The position numbers and the translations under genes are program-made. Below are positions 1-8,616 of a DNA stretch of 64,000 nucleotides, piece by piece. This DNA comes from Shimia sp. Its GTDB lineage: Bacteria; Pseudomonadota; Alphaproteobacteria; Rhodobacterales; Rhodobacteraceae. The stretch is from positions 297,397 through 361,396 of the forward strand of contig NZ_JAKVCW010000004.1 in NCBI RefSeq assembly GCF_022448905.1. Reading direction: 5' to 3'. Below the pieces are notes generated by a model that did not search any database, had not been told where the DNA came from, and saw only the letters and a program-made list of their open reading frames with translations. The first letter of the stretch is position 1. Each line of letters begins with the position of its first letter.

Positions 1-57
1 CTAGGGCAACGGGGCTTTAACCCTTTATTCACAACCATTTTTTTGATGGGGACAGAT

Positions 58-951
58 ATGTCAAACCAAGCTCAAGCAGAAAAGATCTCCAACGGCCAAG
101 GCTTCATCGCCGCGCTCGACCAATCCGGCGGATCTACCCCAAAGGCCCTCGGCCTATACGGCGTGCAGGCGGATGCCTACAGCAACGACGCAGAGATGTT
201 TGACCTGATCCACGGCATGCGCTCCCGCATCGCACAGGCCCCGGCCTTCACCGGCGACAAAGTGGTTGGCGCAATCCTGTTTGAAATGACCATGGACCGC
301 GACATCGACGGCACCCCGACCCCGACCTACATGTGGGAGAAGCGCGGCGTTGTGCCTTTCCTGAAAGTCGACAAAGGTCTGGAAGCTGAAGAAAACGGCG
401 TTCAGATGATGAAACCCATGCCAGAGCTCGACACCCTCTGCGAGCGCGCAGTATCCAAGGGTGTGTTTGGCACCAAAATGCGCTCCGTGATCTCGGCCGC
501 CAACGCCGACGGTATCCGCGCCATCGTCGCACAGCAATTCATGGTTGGTGAGCAAATCATCGGCCACGGTTTGATGCCGATCATCGAGCCAGAGGTCACC
601 ATCTCCATCGCAGACAAAGCCGAGGCCGAAGACATCCTTTTGGCCGAGCTGACCGCCGCGCTGGACATCCTGCCCGAAGATCAGCAGGTGATGTTGAAAC
701 TGACTCTGCCATCCAAAGCCAACCAGTACAAATCTCTGGTCGACCACCCCCGCGTAATGAAAGTTGTGGCCCTTTCCGGCGGCTACACCCGCGAAGAAGC
801 CAACGCAAAGCTGGCGGAAAACACCGGCATGATTGCCAGCTTCTCCCGCGCCTTGACCGAAGGCCTGTCTGCGCAGCAGAGCGACGACGAATTTGCCGCC
901 ACCATCGCAGACAGCATCGAAGGCATCTACCAAGCCTCCATCGCAGGCTAA
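58..951 (+). CDS. Class I fructose-bisphosphate aldolase
   Basis: Schiff-base aldolase of glycolysis and gluconeogenesis that cleaves fructose 1,6-bisphosphate to dihydroxyacetone phosphate and glyceraldehyde 3-phosphate in the cytoplasm. The 297-residue protein opens with a GFIAALDQSGGSTPKAL segment, typical of bacterial class I aldolases, and continues with KMRSVIS and MLKLTLPSK; lysines in these last two stretches are the candidates for the Schiff-base residue. The ATG at 58 is preferred over in-frame TTG/ATG codons at 43 and 46 because the GGGGA at 49-53 serves as ribosome binding site. It appears monocistronic and ends at a bidirectional terminator shared with the convergent transglycosylase gene. 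The family call is firm; the physiological direction cannot be read from sequence. Confidence 0.93.
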   Translation: MSNQAQAEKISNGQGFIAALDQSGGSTPKALGLYGVQADAYSNDAEMFDLIHGMRSRIAQAPAFTGDKVVGAILFEMTMDRDIDGTPTPTYMWEKRGVVPFLKVDKGLEAEENGVQMMKPMPELDTLCERAVSKGVFGTKMRSVISAANADGIRAIVAQQFMVGEQIIGHGLMPIIEPEVTISIADKAEAEDILLAELTAALDILPEDQQVMLKLTLPSKANQYKSLVDHPRVMKVVALSGGYTREEANAKLAENTGMIASFSRALTEGLSAQQSDDEFAATIADSIEGIYQASIAG

Positions 952-969
952 ACCTCAGCGACAGACATC

Positions 970-1001
970 AAAAAAGGCGCCTCCTCACGGGGCGCCTTTT
1001 C
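970..1001. terminator. Bidirectional rho-independent terminator
   Basis: A GGCGCC-type stem with a short loop is flanked by an A-run on the left and a T-run on the right. It can therefore terminate both the aldolase gene and the convergent lytic transglycosylase gene, whose stop lies 4 bp away. Confidence 0.85.
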
Positions 1002-1004
1002 ATA

Positions 1005-2156
1005 TCAAGCCAATGAGGCCAACAACGCCTGCGACGGGTCGCCCGTCGGCTCCAATCCGCGACTGCGCTGATAGTCGGCAATGGCGGCCTTAGACTTTGG
1101 CCCCAGCACGCCATCCGCCCCACCAGTGTCATATCCCCGCGCCGTCAAACGCGACTGCAAGGCAATCCGGTCGTCTTTGGTGAGCCCATACTGATCCGGC
1201 GGGAACGCTGTCCGCAAAGGTCCGCCCCCAGCAATTCGATCCGCCAGATGCCCCACGCCAATCGCGTAACTGTCCGAATTGTTGTAGCGTTTGATTGCCG
1301 AGAAATTCCCGGTCACCCCAAACCGCGGCCCACCGGCCTGCGGCTGGATCACCCGCCCCGCGCTCTCCCCCGGCCGCAGTTCCCGCCCCCAAGACACACC
1401 ACGTGTCCAGCCATTGCGTTGCAAATAAGCCGCCGTGGAGGCCAAAGCATCCGATGGATCATCCGACCAGATATCGCGCCGCCCATCCCCGGTATAATCC
1501 ACCGCAAAGGCTTGATAACTCGTGGGAATAAACTGCGTGTGCCCCATCGCTCCGGCCCAGCTGCCGGTCATGCGGTCCACCGTGATATCGCCGTTCTGCA
1601 AAATCCTCAGCGCCGCAATCAGCTGCTTCTCATAAAAACTCCCGCGCCGCCCATCAAAGGCCAGCGTCGAGGTGGCCGAGATCACAGGAATGTCACCCTT
1701 GCGCTCACCATAGTAACTCTCCAGCCCCCAGATCGCACAGATGATCTCCGCATCCACGCCATAGCTTTGCTTGAGATTGCGCAGCGTGCTGCCATGCCGC
1801 GCAAACGCCGCCTTGCCTTTGGCAATCCGCTCATCCGAGGCTGCTATCGACAGATAATCCTCCAGCGTGCGGGTGAACTCTGTCTGGTTGCGATCGCGCT
1901 TGATCACCCCCGGCAAATACCCGGTGTTGCGAAACGCCGCGTTCAACGTGGTCTCACTGATCCCCGCGCTCAAAGCCCGCCCGCGAAAACTCGTAACCCA
2001 AGCGTCATAGGCGCCATTGGGCGTGGGCCGCAAATCCACCGGCAACCCTTGCGCAATAGACGCAGTCTGCCGTGACGGCGTGGTCGAGGTGCCCTGACAG
2101 GCCGCCAATGCCAATGACGACAACCCCACCAGAAAGTTCCGACGTGAAAAACTCAT
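1005..2156 (-). CDS. MltB-type lytic murein transglycosylase, lipoprotein
   Basis: Periplasmic peptidoglycan lytic transglycosylase that cleaves the MurNAc-GlcNAc bond with 1,6-anhydro product formation. The N-terminus has an SRRNFLVGL twin-arginine-like stretch followed by the lipobox LAAC (Cys20), so export as a Tat-type lipoprotein is likely. The SLT_2 domain spans about residues 40-320, with the catalytic glutamate expected at Glu146 in AIWGLESYYGE. A peptidoglycan-binding_1 domain occupies roughly residues 325-380 (YDTGGADGVLGPKSKAAIADY). The length of 383 aa fits the MltB family. It stands alone, convergent with the aldolase gene. The specific paralogue name (mltB or a related one) is not decided by sequence alone. 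Confidence 0.92.
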   Translation of the reverse strand: MSFSRRNFLVGLSSLALAACQGTSTTPSRQTASIAQGLPVDLRPTPNGAYDAWVTSFRGRALSAGISETTLNAAFRNTGYLPGVIKRDRNQTEFTRTLEDYLSIAASDERIAKGKAAFARHGSTLRNLKQSYGVDAEIICAIWGLESYYGERKGDIPVISATSTLAFDGRRGSFYEKQLIAALRILQNGDITVDRMTGSWAGAMGHTQFIPTSYQAFAVDYTGDGRRDIWSDDPSDALASTAAYLQRNGWTRGVSWGRELRPGESAGRVIQPQAGGPRFGVTGNFSAIKRYNNSDSYAIGVGHLADRIAGGGPLRTAFPPDQYGLTKDDRIALQSRLTARGYDTGGADGVLGPKSKAAIADYQRSRGLEPTGDPSQALLASLA

Positions 2157-2361
2157 ACCAACTGCCTCTTGTTGTCCGGCCTATGTGCCAAATTCATTGC
2201 CAAGAAGTGTGGCAGAGATTTTTGGGAGGGGCGAGAGGGAAAATACGCGACAAAAGGCAAGGAACACCTTCCTCTACGCCGTCGCCACGTATTCTCAAAA
2301 CTCAACTTAAGCGTTATATGGGGATAACGCCGCCAGTGACTTTAAAGAAGCCAGAGTTTTT

Positions 2362-2937
2362 ATGATCAACAAAAACAACGCGCTCTATTACCTCACCGCA
2401 GGGTGGCTGTTTGCCACAGTGGCGACTGGGCTCTACTACTCGGCGAACAGCGCGACCCCCACCGCAGATGTGACGGCGCAAACCAACGCCAACTTGCACC
2501 AAATATCGGTCGTCGACATGGCTCCCGGAGACACGGCTTTCAGCGGCTTTAACGGGAAACCAGTGGTGATCTGGCGGCGCAGCCTGCCACAAATGGCAAC
2601 CGCGCTGGTTCAGTGGGATTCCAGCCTTGCGTATGACGACATACTGGAGAGCCTGCAGGACGGATCACTCGAAGCGGACATGGACCCCAAGCAATTCACA
2701 TATCTCGAATGGCTTGTGATCAGCCCGGTGGACATGGGTGGCATCGGCTGCGTCACCTTGGCCGATGCGGGGGATTTTGGCGGCTTTTTTGATCCCTGTC
2801 GCGGCACGCATTTTGATCTATGGGGACGCGTCAAAAAAGGACCAAGCGAGCACGACTTACAAGTTGTGCCCACTCGGTTTGATGACAACCGACAGTCCGT
2901 TTTGATTGATCTCACCGATATTCAAAGGTTCAGATGA
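2362..2937 (+). CDS. Rieske-fold membrane-anchored protein lacking all Fe-S ligands
   Basis: 191-residue protein with one N-terminal membrane segment (about residues 7-27) and an exported domain. Its layout parallels the cytochrome bc1 Rieske subunit: a YYLTAGW-type anchor, a TPTADVTA linker like the bc1 hinge, GKPVVIWRR, then GDAGDFGG-like and GRVKKGP segments. The first cluster box, C-T-H-L-G-C in true Rieske proteins, reads M125-G-G127-I-G-C130. The second, C-P-C-H, reads D144-P-C146-R147. All four 2Fe-2S ligands are therefore replaced, while the two disulfide cysteines (130 and 146) and the following G-T-H-F-D are kept. This is seen directly; homology to the bc1 Rieske protein is inferred from the colinear motifs. 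No cytochrome b or c1 gene is nearby, so it is an orphan. Its function is unknown; it cannot carry a conventional Rieske cluster. Confidence 0.8.
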   Translation: MINKNNALYYLTAGWLFATVATGLYYSANSATPTADVTAQTNANLHQISVVDMAPGDTAFSGFNGKPVVIWRRSLPQMATALVQWDSSLAYDDILESLQDGSLEADMDPKQFTYLEWLVISPVDMGGIGCVTLADAGDFGGFFDPCRGTHFDLWGRVKKGPSEHDLQVVPTRFDDNRQSVLIDLTDIQRFR

Positions 2938-2952
2938 TTTCGGAAACCGATC

Positions 2953-3489
2953 TCAAAACTTCGCCATACACTCCTGCGCCCGTTCAATTGCATTTTTGGG
3001 TGTTTTGAGCTTCACGGTCACAGCCCGCGGCGAGCCTTGGAATGCCACAAACTCGCGGGCTTTTTCCAGATCGACCACAAACTGCGGGTTGTCAAAAACG
3101 ATGTAACCGCCGGTGAAGCCGCCAGAAACGGTCTGGGACACAGACGACGCCGTCCCCGAGTAGATGTTGCCATTCACCACAATCGCAATCTCGCGGTCCC
3201 CGTCCGCCGGCGCTTCGCCTTTGACAAAGGCTCCCAAATAGGCAGCGTCCTGCGCCATGGTGAGACCCGCCTGCACCACGCTGTTTTCGCTGCGCCACTC
3301 AATGAAACAGGACTGCCGCGTGTTGTTCTTGAAGACCGTCCAGTATTTTGAACTCAAATAGGTCTCCACATTGTCACCAGAGGTCGGCAGAACGGTGTCA
3401 TCCGCGGCAAAGCTCATCGACGCCGCGAAAAGTGCCGCCGCAGCGGTCAATCCGGTCACAAAGGTCTGAACAGGGTTAAACAGGCTCAT
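2953..3489 (-). CDS. Exported IalB-like (invasion-associated locus B family) protein
   Basis: 178-residue exported protein with a clear signal peptide (hydrophobic core TGLTAAAALFAASMSFA, cleavage after SFA). The mature part, WTVFKNNTRQSCFIEWRS...GLTMAQDAAYLGA...CMAKF, has the two spaced cysteines and the beta-rich pattern of the IalB/invasion-associated protein B family common in alphaproteobacteria. The family call is tentative. The ATG at 3489 was chosen because AAAGGA lies at ribosome-binding distance in front of it; an in-frame TTG 18 nt further upstream would place that site inside the gene. It is convergent with the Rieske-like gene, with only 15 bp between the stops. No specific role can be assigned; in free-living relatives these proteins are of unknown function. 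Confidence 0.65.
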   Translation of the reverse strand: MSLFNPVQTFVTGLTAAAALFAASMSFAADDTVLPTSGDNVETYLSSKYWTVFKNNTRQSCFIEWRSENSVVQAGLTMAQDAAYLGAFVKGEAPADGDREIAIVVNGNIYSGTASSVSQTVSGGFTGGYIVFDNPQFVVDLEKAREFVAFQGSPRAVTVKLKTPKNAIERAQECMAKF

Positions 3490-3693
3490 GAAGGCTATTC
3501 CTTTCAAAAAATACGATTTGGGCCAAGCATAGGCACGGCCCGTTGAAGGTAAATTTCTTGTTAGGGTAGAGCATTCCTTGCAACCGGTCCATCACTCAGA
3601 AGGTGCGCATCAAACGCCTCCATGCGGAGAGCATCGTTTCAATCCGCCTAGCCCACCGCCCGCTGCCTTCACAAACGCAACATTTGGCACGCG

Positions 3694-3743
3694 CAAAACA
3701 CGCACCTCCGCAAAACAGTCGCGATACAGACAAAATACCGACG
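3694..3743. repeat. 50-bp dispersed repeat, copy 1
   Basis: This segment matches 57331-57380 at 46 of 50 positions by eye, in the same orientation. It lies 32 bp beyond the stop of the minus-strand acyl-CoA dehydrogenase gene. The flanks differ between the two copies except for a GTTAACG motif close to each gene end. Confidence 0.75.
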
Positions 3744-3775
3744 TGAAATTTGGCACAATTTAGCCGGTTAACGCC

Positions 3776-5395
3776 CTACCCCAACCGCGCAATGATGGCG
3801 TCCACATCCATGCCGCGCACGGCCCCGGGAAACGCCCCGCGATCCCCTGCAACCCGCGAGCTGACATAGCCTTCCGCCACCTCCGACGGCGCGGTTTTAA
3901 TCAGGCTCGCCGCGGTCAAAAGCACCGCCAAGCTTTCCACAAACCACCGCGCCTCCGCCTCATGGGGAAGCCCCGGCCAGCGCTCAAAATGCACCTTCAA
4001 AGCCGCATCATACCGCGGATCTGATCCGGTCACCGATGTCAGCACTGCGCGCAGCGCTTCGCACGCTTCTGGCTCCTTCACCAGCGCCCGCAAGACGTCC
4101 AGACAAATCACATTGCCGGAGCCTTCCCAGATGCCATTGAGCGGCGCTTCACGATAAAGCATCGGCATCGGCGTCTCCTCGACGTAGCCCATGCCCCCCA
4201 GCATCTCCATCGCCTCCGCAATCACGCCAATACAGCGTTTGTTGTTGAGGTATTTCGCCAAGGCAACGCCAATCCGCGCCAGAGCGCGGCTCTCCACATC
4301 GTCGCGATCAAAAGCACCTGCGAGGAACATGCCCACCGACAAAGCTGCCTCAGTGTCCACCGCCAAATCGGCCAACACAGACCGCATCAGCGGCTGGTCG
4401 ATCAAGCGCTTTTGAAACGCAGAGCGTGACGCCACCCACCAATGCGCTTCTTGCACCGCCGCGCGCATCAACCCTGCCGGAGCCAACACCGTGTCCAAAC
4501 GCGTGTGATGCACCATTTCGATAATGGTCCGCACCCCCGCGCCCTCTTCGCCGACGCGGTAGGACAGCGCATTGTGATATTCAATCTCAGAACTGGCATT
4601 GGCCTTATTGCCCAGCTTGTCCTTAAGCCGTTGAATACGAATGCCATTGCGCTCCCCTTCCAGCCAGCGCGGCACCAGAAAACAAGTGAGCCCGCCCTCG
4701 GCCTGCGCCAGCGTCAGGAACCCGTCACACATTGGAGCGGAACAGAACCATTTGTGCCCATTCAGTCGATACGCCTCGCCATCGCGACTGGCTTTGGTGG
4801 TGTTGGCCCGCACATCGCTGCCACCCTGCTTTTCGGTCATCGCCATGCCCAGCGTCGCGCCTTGTTTGGCGCCAATCGGCGTGGTGCGGGGATCATAAAC
4901 ACCTGAGGTCAAACGCGGTGTCCAAACCTCTGCCAGATCCGGCTGATGCCGCAGCGCGGGCACAGCCGCGTAAGTCATCGTCAATGGACAGGCCACGCCC
5001 GGCTCCAGCTGCGCCATATAGTAGGTCAGCACCGCATGGGTCGCATGCCCGCCAGCCTGCCCGTCCCAAGCCGCAGAGGCATAGCCCGCTTCTAAGCCCG
5101 CTTGCATCACCGCGTGGTAGCCGGGGTGAAACTCCACCTCATCCACCCGCCGTCCAGCCCGATCAAACGTCTTGAGCCGCGGCACATCCCGCCGCGCGTC
5201 CTCCGCCGCCTGTCTTAGCGTCTCACCGCCACATTCGGCCCCAACCTGCGCCAAATGATCCACCCGCGCACCCGCCGCTGTGGCGTGCTCTCTTAGCGCG
5301 TGATCCTGCCCCCAAAGATCCACCGCCCGCTGCGGTTCAGGTTGGTTAAAAACCTCATGCGATCCTAACTGTGACACCGGCCGTGATGTGGTCAT
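3776..5395 (-). CDS. AidB-like acyl-CoA dehydrogenase
   Basis: 539-residue flavoprotein of the acyl-CoA dehydrogenase superfamily, long form resembling AidB (about 540 aa; ordinary members are about 390 aa). Recognisable elements are an AidB-type N-terminus (EVFNQPEPQ), the FAD-binding MAMTEKQGGSDVRAN segment, GHKWFCSAP, and the C-terminal MLGGMGYVEE and REAPLNGIWEGSGNV motifs. GIWEGSGN carries the glutamate at the usual catalytic-base position. The start is the ATG preceded by GGGAGGAG; a GTG 18 nt upstream overlaps that site. It is probably cytoplasmic. AidB proteins are linked to alkylation damage in E. coli, but the substrate of this group is unsettled. The 50-bp repeat lies just behind the gene. 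Confidence 0.88.
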   Translation of the reverse strand: MTTSRPVSQLGSHEVFNQPEPQRAVDLWGQDHALREHATAAGARVDHLAQVGAECGGETLRQAAEDARRDVPRLKTFDRAGRRVDEVEFHPGYHAVMQAGLEAGYASAAWDGQAGGHATHAVLTYYMAQLEPGVACPLTMTYAAVPALRHQPDLAEVWTPRLTSGVYDPRTTPIGAKQGATLGMAMTEKQGGSDVRANTTKASRDGEAYRLNGHKWFCSAPMCDGFLTLAQAEGGLTCFLVPRWLEGERNGIRIQRLKDKLGNKANASSEIEYHNALSYRVGEEGAGVRTIIEMVHHTRLDTVLAPAGLMRAAVQEAHWWVASRSAFQKRLIDQPLMRSVLADLAVDTEAALSVGMFLAGAFDRDDVESRALARIGVALAKYLNNKRCIGVIAEAMEMLGGMGYVEETPMPMLYREAPLNGIWEGSGNVICLDVLRALVKEPEACEALRAVLTSVTGSDPRYDAALKVHFERWPGLPHEAEARWFVESLAVLLTAASLIKTAPSEVAEGYVSSRVAGDRGAFPGAVRGMDVDAIIARLG

Positions 5396-5559
5396 TTCTG
5401 GCTCCTCCCGCACCCAGCCTGACCGGAGAAAAACGCCCTGCCAACATTCCCGTCACGTCACAAAAATAAATGAAAAAACTTGTCGTTAAGGGATTCACAC
5501 AGCGAATCACCTAAGATATAAAGAAATCAGACGGCGCAAAGCCGCACTCAGAGGCAAAA

Positions 5560-5862
5560 ATGACAGCATCTTCCACCAAACCGGCCCTTGGCGCGCTTGC
5601 GTTTTTCGGCATCGCTTTCACGCTGGCGATCTACTTCACCTTCGCCGCTGTGCAAGGCGATTACGGCCTGTTCCGTCGTGTGGAGATCCTGGCGGAAAAG
5701 CAGCAGCTGGAAGCCGAGCTGGCTCTGGCACAGGCGGAAGTGGCCCATATGGAAAACCTCACCCGCCGACTGTCTGACAGCTATCTGGACCTTGATTTGC
5801 TGGATCAACAGGCCCGCGACGTGCTTGGTATGATCCGCGCTGACGAGCTTGTCATTCGCTAA
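5560..5862 (+). CDS. Septum formation initiator (FtsB/DivIC family)
   Basis: 100-residue bitopic membrane protein: a short cytoplasmic N-terminus, one membrane helix (about residues 11-30), then a coiled-coil (ILAEKQQLEAELALAQAEVAHME) and a conserved YLDLDLLDQQARDVLGMIRADE tail typical of alphaproteobacterial FtsB. The family bridges FtsL and FtsQ in the divisome. The ATG follows GAGGCAAA. It sits directly upstream of the pyruvate dehydrogenase genes, an arrangement seen in many alphaproteobacteria. The 118-bp gap before pdhA holds a palindrome, so the two are probably separate units. Confidence 0.88.
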   Translation: MTASSTKPALGALAFFGIAFTLAIYFTFAAVQGDYGLFRRVEILAEKQQLEAELALAQAEVAHMENLTRRLSDSYLDLDLLDQQARDVLGMIRADELVIR

Positions 5863-5939
5863 ATCCACGAACATCCTGACACTACAGACCTTTTTCCACT
5901 CGCAACCCATGCGGTGATCCGCTACCCTTCCTGCAAGTA

Positions 5940-5957
5940 TGGTTTAACACTAAACCA
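5940..5957. promoter_or_regulatory. Palindromic operator candidate upstream of pdhA
   Basis: TGGTTTA-ACAC-TAAACCA is a perfect inverted repeat with 7-bp arms, 10 bp before the pdhA ribosome binding site. Its form resembles operators of GntR-type repressors such as PdhR, but the cognate regulator is not in the window; this role is inference. Confidence 0.45.
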
Positions 5958-5980
5958 TTTTGTCTTTGGGAGGAGCCACC

Positions 5981-6970
5981 ATGGCGGCAAAACGTGCTGC
6001 AAAGAAGCCCAACGTCTCGGGCGAAGACCTCACGCAATACTACCGCGACATGCTGTTGATCCGCCGCTTCGAAGAGAAGGCCGGCCAACTCTACGGCATG
6101 GGCCTGATCGGCGGTTTTTGCCACCTCTACATCGGCCAGGAAGCCGTGGTTGTGGGCCTAGAAGCCGCAACAGAAGAAGGTGACAAGCGCATCACATCTT
6201 ACCGCGACCACGGGCACATGCTGGCCTGCGGCATGGATGCCAACGGTGTGATGGCTGAGTTGACTGGCCGCGAGGGCGGCTACTCCAAGGGCAAAGGCGG
6301 CTCCATGCACATGTTCTCAAAAGAGAAGCATTTCTACGGCGGCCATGGCATTGTCGGCGCCCAAGTTCCTCTCGGCGCGGGCCTCGCCTTTGCGGACAAA
6401 TACAAAGACAACGGCCGCGTTACCTTCACCTATTTTGGCGACGGCGCTGCCAATCAGGGTCAGGTCTATGAAACCTTCAACATGGCCGCACTTTGGGATC
6501 TCCCGGTGGTGTTTGTTATCGAGAACAACCAATACGCCATGGGCACCGCTCAGGCCCGTTCCACCTCCTCACAGGACATTTACAAACGCGGTGAAGCCTT
6601 TGGTATTCCTGGAGAAATGGTCGACGGCATGGACGTCCTCGCAGTCAAAGACGCCGGCGAACGCGCCGTGAAACACTGTCGCTCCGGCAAGGGTCCCTAC
6701 ATCCTTGAGGTCAAAACCTACCGTTATCGCGGCCACTCCATGTCCGACCCCGCAAAGTACCGCACCCGCGAAGAAGTGCAGAAAATGCGTGAGGAGCGTG
6801 ACCCGATCGAAAGCGTGCGTCAGATGCTCCTGACCGGCAAACACGCCTCTGAGGATGATCTGAAAGCGATCGACAAAGAGATCAAAGCCGTCGTGAATGC
6901 CTCGGCGGACTTCGCCAAGGAAAGCCCCCTGCCAGACGAGTCCGAACTCTGGACCGACATCTACGCATAA
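5981..6970 (+). CDS. pdhA: Pyruvate dehydrogenase E1 component, alpha subunit
   Basis: Alpha subunit (329 aa) of the thiamine-diphosphate-dependent E1 of the pyruvate dehydrogenase complex, which decarboxylates pyruvate and reductively acetylates the lipoyl groups. The ThDP motif is clear: GDGAANQGQ starting near residue 153 and ENNQYAMGT near 181, in the GDG-N25-30-NN spacing. The loop [11 protein letters not shown] is the phosphorylation-loop region of the mitochondrial homologue. The ATG at 5981 follows a strong GGGAGGAG; an in-frame TTG upstream is rejected. It is the first gene of a pdhA-pdhB-pdhC operon with gaps of 20 and 12 bp. A palindrome lies just upstream of the ribosome binding site. 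Heterotetrameric alpha/beta E1 is the alphaproteobacterial and mitochondrial type. Confidence 0.96.
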   Translation: MAAKRAAKKPNVSGEDLTQYYRDMLLIRRFEEKAGQLYGMGLIGGFCHLYIGQEAVVVGLEAATEEGDKRITSYRDHGHMLACGMDANGVMAELTGREGGYSKGKGGSMHMFSKEKHFYGGHGIVGAQVPLGAGLAFADKYKDNGRVTFTYFGDGAANQGQVYETFNMAALWDLPVVFVIENNQYAMGTAQARSTSSQDIYKRGEAFGIPGEMVDGMDVLAVKDAGERAVKHCRSGKGPYILEVKTYRYRGHSMSDPAKYRTREEVQKMREERDPIESVRQMLLTGKHASEDDLKAIDKEIKAVVNASADFAKESPLPDESELWTDIYA

Positions 6971-6990
6971 GCCAACGAGAGGACATAGAT

Positions 6991-7230
6991 ATGGCTACTG
7001 AAATTCTCATGCCCGCCCTCTCTCCGACCATGGAAGAAGGCACGCTGGCCAAATGGCTGGTCAAAGAAGGCGACACCGTACAGTCCGGTGATATCATTGC
7101 CGAAATCGAAACCGACAAGGCCACAATGGAGTTTGAGGCCGTCGATGAAGGTGTGATTGGCAAAATCCTTGTGGCTGAAGGCAGCGAGGGTGTGGCCGTG
7201 AACACAGCCATCGCCATTCTGGCCGAAGAA
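6991..7230 (+). repeat. Lipoyl-domain coding repeat, copy in pdhB
   Basis: About 240 bp coding the lipoyl domain of E1-beta. It is a direct repeat of 8377-8616 in the E2 gene with long identical DNA stretches around the KWLVKEGD and [12 protein letters not shown] codons. It reflects domain duplication and is a possible site of recombination between the two genes. Confidence 0.75.
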
Positions 7231-8364
7231 GGCGAGGACGTCAGCGCTATTGAGGCAGCTCCAGAAGCGTCTGATGCCAGCGCACCAGCTCCTGCCGCCG
7301 ACGCCCCTGCCTCTGTGCCTGCTCAAGCCGCCCCAGCCGCGCCAGCGCCGGATTTGTCTCCGGATTGGCCCGAAGGCACGCCCATGAAAACCCAGACCGT
7401 GCGCGAAGCGCTGCGGGACGCCATGGCCGAAGAGATGCGCGGTGACGAAGACGTCTACCTGATGGGCGAAGAGGTCGCAGAATATCAAGGCGCCTATAAA
7501 GTCAGCCAGGGTCTGCTAGACGAGTTTGGCAGCAAGCGGGTCATCGACACGCCCATCACCGAGCATGGTTTTGCCGGTATCGCAGTGGGCGCGGCTTTTG
7601 GCGGCTTGAAGCCGATTGTTGAATTCATGACATTCAACTTCGCCATGCAAGCCATTGATCAAATTGTTAATTCCGCAGCCAAGACACTCTATATGTCTGG
7701 CGGCCAAATGGGCGCACCTATGGTGTTCCGTGGTCCTAACGGTGCGGCAGCGCGTGTCGGTGCGCAGCACAGTCAGGACTATGCCGCCTGGTATGCTCAA
7801 ATACCGGGCCTCAAAGTTGCGATGCCTTACTCGGCCTCTGACGCCAAAGGGTTGCTCAAATCTGCGATCCGCGATCCAAACCCGGTGATTTTCCTGGAAA
7901 ACGAAATCATGTATGGCCGCAGCTTCGAAGTGCCCGCCATGGATGATTTTACCATTCCTTTCGGCAAGGCCCGCATCTGGCGCGAAGGCTCTGACGTGAC
8001 CATCGTCAGCTTCGGCATAGGCATGCAATACGCCCTCGAGGCCGCAGACAAACTGGCAGAAGACGGCATCTCCGCCGAAGTCATCGACTTGCGCACGCTG
8101 CGCCCGATTGACTATGACACAGTGATCGCCTCGGTGATGAAAACAAACCGCTGTGTAACCGTGGAAGAAGGCTGGCCGGTGGGGTCCATCGGCAACCACC
8201 TGTCCGCGACCATCATGGAACGCGCATTTGACTATCTGGACGCCCCGGTGATCAACTGCACCGGCAAAGACGTCCCGATGCCTTATGCGGCCAACCTCGA
8301 AAAACTGGCGCTGACGACCACAGATGAGGTCATCACGGCAGTGAAAAAAGTGACCTATCGGTGA
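6991..8364 (+). CDS. pdhB: Pyruvate dehydrogenase E1 component, beta subunit, with N-terminal lipoyl domain
   Basis: Beta subunit of PDH E1, 457 aa, longer than the usual 330 because it begins with a complete lipoyl domain (residues 1-80; lipoyl lysine Lys43 in ETDKATMEF). A flexible Ala/Pro linker (about 85-125) follows. The transketolase-like E1-beta core starts near residue 130 ([18 protein letters not shown]). The lipoyl part is almost the same as that of the E2 encoded next, suggesting duplication or gene conversion. A lipoylated E1-beta is known in alphaproteobacteria. The gene lies 20 bp after pdhA and 12 bp before the E2 gene. Identification is firm. Confidence 0.96.
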   Translation: MATEILMPALSPTMEEGTLAKWLVKEGDTVQSGDIIAEIETDKATMEFEAVDEGVIGKILVAEGSEGVAVNTAIAILAEEGEDVSAIEAAPEASDASAPAPAADAPASVPAQAAPAAPAPDLSPDWPEGTPMKTQTVREALRDAMAEEMRGDEDVYLMGEEVAEYQGAYKVSQGLLDEFGSKRVIDTPITEHGFAGIAVGAAFGGLKPIVEFMTFNFAMQAIDQIVNSAAKTLYMSGGQMGAPMVFRGPNGAAARVGAQHSQDYAAWYAQIPGLKVAMPYSASDAKGLLKSAIRDPNPVIFLENEIMYGRSFEVPAMDDFTIPFGKARIWREGSDVTIVSFGIGMQYALEAADKLAEDGISAEVIDLRTLRPIDYDTVIASVMKTNRCVTVEEGWPVGSIGNHLSATIMERAFDYLDAPVINCTGKDVPMPYAANLEKLALTTTDEVITAVKKVTYR

Positions 8365-8376
8365 GGAGACACGCAC

Positions 8377-8616
8377 ATGCCTATTGAAATCCTCATGCCC
8401 GCCCTCTCGCCCACTATGGAAGAAGGCACTCTGGCCAAATGGCTGGTCAAAGAAGGTGACGAAGTGTCCTCTGGTGACCTGTTGGCGGAGATTGAAACCG
8501 ACAAGGCCACTATGGAATTTGAAGCCGTCGAGGACGGCGTGATCGGCAAGATCCTGGTGCCGGAAGGCTCCGAAGGCGTTGCTGTGAACTCGCCTATTGC
8601 CATCTTGCTCGAAGAC
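8377..8616 (+). repeat. Lipoyl-domain coding repeat, copy in pdhC
   Basis: Second copy of the lipoyl-domain coding repeat, at the start of the E2 gene; see the copy in pdhB. Protein differences are mostly conservative and cluster near residues 29-36 and after 60. Confidence 0.75.
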
